Shown: positions 60,771-64,000 of the stretch, one piece after another | Numbering within the stretch: position 1 is the stretch's first letter | Layout: each line of letters starts with the position of its first letter | Assembly: GCF_900091625.1 (NCBI RefSeq) | Contig: NZ_FMIC01000002.1 | Location: 3,286,001-3,350,000, forward strand | Reading direction: 5' to 3' | DNA from: Micromonospora peucetia | Lineage (GTDB): Bacteria; Actinomycetota; Actinomycetes; Mycobacteriales; Micromonosporaceae | Length of the DNA: 64,000 bases | Notes under the pieces: model-generated | What the model was told of the DNA's origin: nothing | The model's database searches: none | The model's input: only the letters and a program-made list of their open reading frames with translations | Position numbers and translations under genes: made by a program

Positions 60771-61484
60771 GTGTCCAGATCACCGGAGGCGCGGCGCGGC
60801 AGGGCCCGGTTGCGCGCCGTCGCCCTGATCGGCATCGACGGCTCGGGCAAGACCACCCAGGCGCACCGGCTCGCCGACGTGCTCACCGAGGCGGGCCGCC
60901 CCGCCACCTACCACCGCAACGCCGGCGGCCGGCGCTGGCTCGGCCGCCTCGCGCACCGCCTCGGCCGCCCGGACGCCCAGCGGCTCGTCGGGCGCAGCGG
61001 GATGCTGGCGGTGGAGTCGGTGCTCCGCTGGCTGGCCATCGCCGCAGCCCTGCTCAGCTGCCTGGCGACCGGCCGGGTCGCGGTGATGGACCGCTACTCC
61101 GCCTGCCAGTACGCGAGCATCCGGGCGCACGGGGGCCAGCGCTGGGAACGGCTGGCCCGGGCCGGTTACCGGATGTTCCCGCGACCGCAGGTGACCTTCC
61201 TGCTGACCGTCGATCCCGCCGAGGCGTACCGGCGGATCGAGCAGCGCGGCACCGACCACGAGAGCATGCGATACCTGACCGCCGCGCACACCGCGTACCG
61301 GACGCTGCCGGAGTATCCGACCTTCGTGGTGGTCGACGCCGGGCGCCCCCCGGAGGAGGTCTCCCGACAGATTCAGGCCCACCTCGCCGGCTGGCTGGCG
61401 GCCGACGGGCGCGGCGGCCGGCCCGCCGTCGGGCCCGCGCCGCCGGGCGCGGAGTCGGTCCCGGTCGGCCGGCTGACCGCCTGA
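60771..61484 (+). CDS. Thymidylate kinase-like P-loop protein
   Basis: The 237-residue protein has a P-loop IGIDGSGKTTQ (residues 20-30), a DRYSACQYASIRAHGG segment with the DR-Y pattern of dNMP kinases and FLLTVDPAEAYRRIEQRG. It resembles thymidylate kinases, but the lid and TMP-contacting motifs are only partly recognisable, so it may be a different nucleoside or sugar kinase. GTG at 60771 follows a TAGCCT -10-like element by seven bases, suggesting a leaderless message. It is divergent from the nucleotidyltransferase operon. Confidence 0.82.
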   Translation: MSRSPEARRGRARLRAVALIGIDGSGKTTQAHRLADVLTEAGRPATYHRNAGGRRWLGRLAHRLGRPDAQRLVGRSGMLAVESVLRWLAIAAALLSCLATGRVAVMDRYSACQYASIRAHGGQRWERLARAGYRMFPRPQVTFLLTVDPAEAYRRIEQRGTDHESMRYLTAAHTAYRTLPEYPTFVVVDAGRPPEEVSRQIQAHLAGWLAADGRGGRPAVGPAPPGAESVPVGRLTA

Positions 61485-61710
61485 TCCGACGGCGCACGGG
61501 CCGGGCCGTCCCGCGCCCGTCCGGTGCGGGGGCATCGCCGGGGGCGGCGAGGTGGCATCGTCTACCCGAGGGACGCGGGAGGACCGGCGGCGGCCGTCCG
61601 GCAGTTCGGGCCGGCGCCGAGGGAAGGCGACGGCCTCCGGGGGGTACGGCACGCCGGCCGAAACGGCGTGTCGGGGCAGGCGGTACTTTCTTCAATACTC
61701 CGCGTCATGG

Positions 61711-61742
61711 TTGACGCTCACGCTTCGTGAAAGTAAGTTTCA
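61711..61742 (+). promoter_or_regulatory. Leaderless murR promoter with RpiR-type operator
   Basis: TTGACG (61711-61716), a 17-bp spacer and TAAGTT (61734-61739) form a good promoter, and the GTG start at 61746 is seven bases after the -10. The dyad TGAAA-GTAAG-TTTCA (61728-61742) covers the -10 and is a candidate autorepressor site for the RpiR/MurR-family protein. Confidence 0.75.
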
Positions 61743-61745
61743 TCC

Positions 61746-62659
61746 GTGGCGAAGAGTCCGAAGATTTCTGCGAGTCACGAGCAGGGTGGGCTGATCGTCC
61801 ACATCAGCGGCCTGCTCCCGTCGTTGTCGCCGGCCGAGCAGCGGGTCGCCCGGCTGGTGGTCGCCGACCCGGCCGGCGCCGCGCGTCGGACCATCACCGA
61901 CCTCGCCACCGCCGCCGAGACATCCGAGGCGACGGTCATCCGGTTCTGCCGGTCGGTCGGCATGGACGGCTACCCGCAGCTGCGGATCCGGCTTGCCGCC
62001 GAGGCCGCCCGCCGGGTCGAGCCGCCGGACGCCCGGGTGGTCGGCGGCGACATCCCGCCCGGGGCGGACCTCGCCCAGATCATCGCGACCATCGCCTTCA
62101 ACGACGCGCGGGCCGTCGAGGAGACGGCCGAGCAGCTCGACCCGGCGATCTGCGAGCAGGTCGTCGACGCCATCGCGGGGGCTGGCCGGATCGACGTCTA
62201 CGGGGCGGGCGCCAGCGGCTTCGTCGCCTCGGACTTCCAGCAGAAGCTGCACCGCATCGGCCGCACCTCCTTCTACTTCCCGGACGTGCACACCGCGCTG
62301 ACGTCGGCCGCATTGCTCGGGCGGGGCGACGTCGCGGTTGGCATCTCGCACACCGGCACCACCTCCGACGTGATCGAGGTGCTGGAGCAGGCCCGGGCCC
62401 GGGGGCGGCGACGGTGGCGCTCACCAACTTCCCCCGCTCGCCGATCACCGAGGTGGCCGACTTCGTGCTCACCACGGCCGCCCGCGAGACCACCTACCGC
62501 TCCGGTGCGATGGCGAGCCGGCTGGCCCAGCTCACCGTCGTCGACTGCCTCTTCGTCGGGGTGGCCGCGCGCAACCGGTCCCGGGCCAGGAAGGCCCTCG
62601 AAGCGACAGCCGAGGCGGTCCGGTCGCACCGGGTCGGCCCGGGACGGAGGCGGTCATGA
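61746..62659 (+). pseudogene. murR: MurR/RpiR-family regulator, frameshifted
   Basis: The N-terminal HTH_6 domain (LSPAEQRVARLVVADP and SEATVIRFCRSVG) and the first half of the SIS sugar-phosphate domain (IDVYGAGASGFVASDFQQKL) are intact. At the G run 62401-62405 the frame breaks after EVLEQARARG. One added G restores ATVALTNFPRSPITEVADFV and a natural end at 62659 whose TGA overlaps the murQ ATG. The restored protein is about 304 residues. The perfect restoration and overlap with murQ point to a missing base in the sequence rather than a dead gene. It would repress the murQ operon in response to N-acetylmuramate 6-phosphate. Confidence 0.85.
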
Positions 62660-63612
62660 CGGCGGGCGCGGTAGAACCCCACGAGGTGACGTCCCCGGTG
62701 GCGGCCCGACCGGTGATCCGGGTCGGTGCGCCGACGGAGCGGCGTAACCCGCTCAGCATGGACCTCGACCTCATGTCGACCCGGGACGTACTCACGGTGA
62801 TCAATGAGGCGGACCGGCGGGTGCCCGGCGCGGTCGCGGACTTCCTCGACGAGATCGCCGCGACAGTGGACCTGGCGGTGACCGCCCTGCGCGGCGGGCA
62901 CCGGGTGCACTACTTCGGCGCCGGCACCTCCGGCCGGCTCGGCGTGCTCGACGCCGCCGAGCTCGCGCCCACCTTCAACTCGCCCCGGCACTGGTTCTGC
63001 GCCCACATCGCGGGCGGGCCGGAGGCCATGTGGCGGGCGGTCGAGGACGCCGAGGACGACGACCGGGGAGGTGCGGCCGAGGTCGCCGACTGCGTACGGG
63101 CCGGCGACCTGGTGGTCGGACTCGCCGCCAGCGGACGCACACCGTACGTCCTGGGGGCGCTCGCCGCGTCGAGGGCCAAGGGAGCCTCGACCGTGCTGCT
63201 CTGTGCCAACCCGGAGGCGGAGGCCGCCAGGTCGGTGGACGTCTTCATCGGCGTGGACACCGGTCCGGAGGTCGTCACCGGGTCGACCCGGATGAAGGCG
63301 GGCACCGCGCAGAAGTTGGTGCTGAACACGTTCTCCACGGCCGTGATGGTCCGGCTGGGCCGGGTCTACTCGAATCTCATGATTGACATGGTGGCCACCA
63401 ACGCCAAGCTCCGAGGTCGGATGATCTCGATCCTGATCGAGGCCACCGGCTGCTCGGAGGAGATCTGCCGGCGGGCCCTCAACGAGGCCGACGGCGACAT
63501 GAAGGCGGCACTGGTCTCGCTCGTCTCCGGGGTGGAGGTGTCCGCCGCGCGGGCCGCCCTGGCCCGCTCGGCCGACCAGGTCCGCGTCGCCCTGGCCCTG
63601 CTCGCCTCCTGA
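62656..63612 (+). CDS. murQ: N-acetylmuramic acid 6-phosphate etherase
   Basis: MurQ cleaves the lactyl ether of MurNAc 6-phosphate to give GlcNAc 6-phosphate in peptidoglycan recycling. The 318-residue SIS-domain enzyme has STRDVLTVINEADRRVPGAV, FGAGTSGRLGVLDAAEL, PPTF-type APTFNSP, GLAASGRTPYV and TGSTRMKAGTAQKLVLN, the family's active-site motifs. Its ATG overlaps the murR stop (ATGA). No MurNAc transporter or kinase adjoins it. Confidence 0.96.
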   Translation: MTAGAVEPHEVTSPVAARPVIRVGAPTERRNPLSMDLDLMSTRDVLTVINEADRRVPGAVADFLDEIAATVDLAVTALRGGHRVHYFGAGTSGRLGVLDAAELAPTFNSPRHWFCAHIAGGPEAMWRAVEDAEDDDRGGAAEVADCVRAGDLVVGLAASGRTPYVLGALAASRAKGASTVLLCANPEAEAARSVDVFIGVDTGPEVVTGSTRMKAGTAQKLVLNTFSTAVMVRLGRVYSNLMIDMVATNAKLRGRMISILIEATGCSEEICRRALNEADGDMKAALVSLVSGVEVSAARAALARSADQVRVALALLAS

Positions 63613-64000
63613 TCCCACCCCGCTCCCACCTCCGCTCTGCGAGCCCCGTCACGTATCGGCATGCATCCGGGGCGCGGATTGTTCACCGAGGGGTGGGGTA
63701 ATACCACGGGCGTGGATGAACCGATCCGTCCACCGGCGCGTAGCTGGCAGTGACCAGGATCGCAGCGTGACGGTGACCCGGGTCGCTGTGTCTTCGGCGT
63801 GGCGGTGCTGCCATGGACCGGGAGACGGCGACACGTCGATCCGCCGCCCCTGACGTGGTGCCCACCGGAGAGCCGCCACCTGGGGTGCTGACAGCAAACA
63901 TGGATCGCGCTCTCAGCGGATTGTCAGGCATTCGTGACAGTTTCGACTCACGACATGGAATCCCCGACGCGTCTCAACTGTTGTGTAGGTGTCAGCACCG
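63613..64000. other. Non-coding end of window (388 bp)
   Basis: I find no supported gene. GGTGCTGACA (63884-63893) and TGTCAGCACC (63990-63999) form a perfect 10-bp inverted repeat 96 bases apart. The last 120 bases are AT-richer and may be upstream of a gene beyond the edge. Confidence 0.5.

Noticed and set aside
63649..63931. Short leftward genes near the window end
   Set aside because: Two overlapping frames of about 82 residues lack ribosome sites, motifs and codon bias.
1..64000. Prophage, integrative element or biosynthetic gene cluster
   Set aside because: No integrase, transposase, phage structural, polyketide or peptide synthetase genes are present; composition is even throughout.

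Overview
This window is chromosomal DNA from a high-GC, sporulating-type actinomycete, most likely a member of the Micromonosporaceae (Micromonospora or a close relative). The evidence is the very strong third-position GC bias, a conservon (cvnA-D) operon, a very large NAD-dependent glutamate dehydrogenase, FilP/Scy-like coiled-coil proteins, crotonyl-CoA carboxylase/reductase, an isobutyryl-CoA mutase large subunit and an Actinoplanes-type xylose isomerase. No tRNA or rRNA gene, CRISPR array, transposase or phage gene is visible. It reads as ordinary chromosome rather than a genomic island.

Layout. 1-1854: two coiled-coil polar-growth proteins (the first is cut by the window edge). 2143-11959: an acyl-CoA block with ccr, mce, an acetyl-CoA acetyltransferase, meaB and icmA, interrupted by a TetR repressor with a tandem-duplicated membrane exporter and by an Asp23 protein. 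12230-24433: a thioredoxin/TPR protein, an arginase-fold protein, a repeat-rich gap, a penicillin-binding lipoprotein, the giant glutamate dehydrogenase, a class F-type sortase and a charged-repeat secreted protein. 24434-31164: a secreted GH6 cellulase behind a CebR-type box, a frameshifted hypothetical gene, a sodium:solute symporter with a small membrane partner, and two paralogous hypothetical genes. 31320-42153: a Fur-family regulator with catalase, the cvnA-D operon, a lactonase-family protein, a von Willebrand A lipid/solute-binding-like protein and an exopolysaccharide glycosyl-phosphate transferase. 42166-50657: a PP2C phosphatase and MarR regulator, divergent xylR/xylAB, a DUF5925-type AAA ATPase and an MFS transporter. 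50723-56999: an alpha-glucoside operon (binding protein, two permeases, LacI regulator, GH13 enzyme). 57249-63612: an M23 peptidase, TspO, a four-gene operon ending in a 47-residue membrane protein, a thymidylate-kinase-like gene, and murR-murQ.

How genes work together. Three carbon-source systems are each next to their own regulator and a recognisable operator: cellulose (CebR box), xylose (ROK repressor) and alpha-glucosides (LacI). MurR-MurQ recycles peptidoglycan sugar. Ccr, Mce, MeaB and IcmA interconvert C4/C5 acyl-CoAs and supply precursors such as ethylmalonyl- and methylmalonyl-CoA. The neighbourhood of filP/scy-like genes, mce, thiolase and meaB resembles the arrangement I recall from Streptomyces.

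Two genes (murR and a small hypothetical) each carry a one-base frameshift inside a G/C run, which looks more like missing bases in the sequence than real decay. The alpha-glucosidase gene appears to start at CTG. Several regulatory sites are clear enough to name, notably a 20-bp perfect palindrome between the TetR gene and its exporter and a leaderless murR promoter overlapped by an RpiR-type operator.
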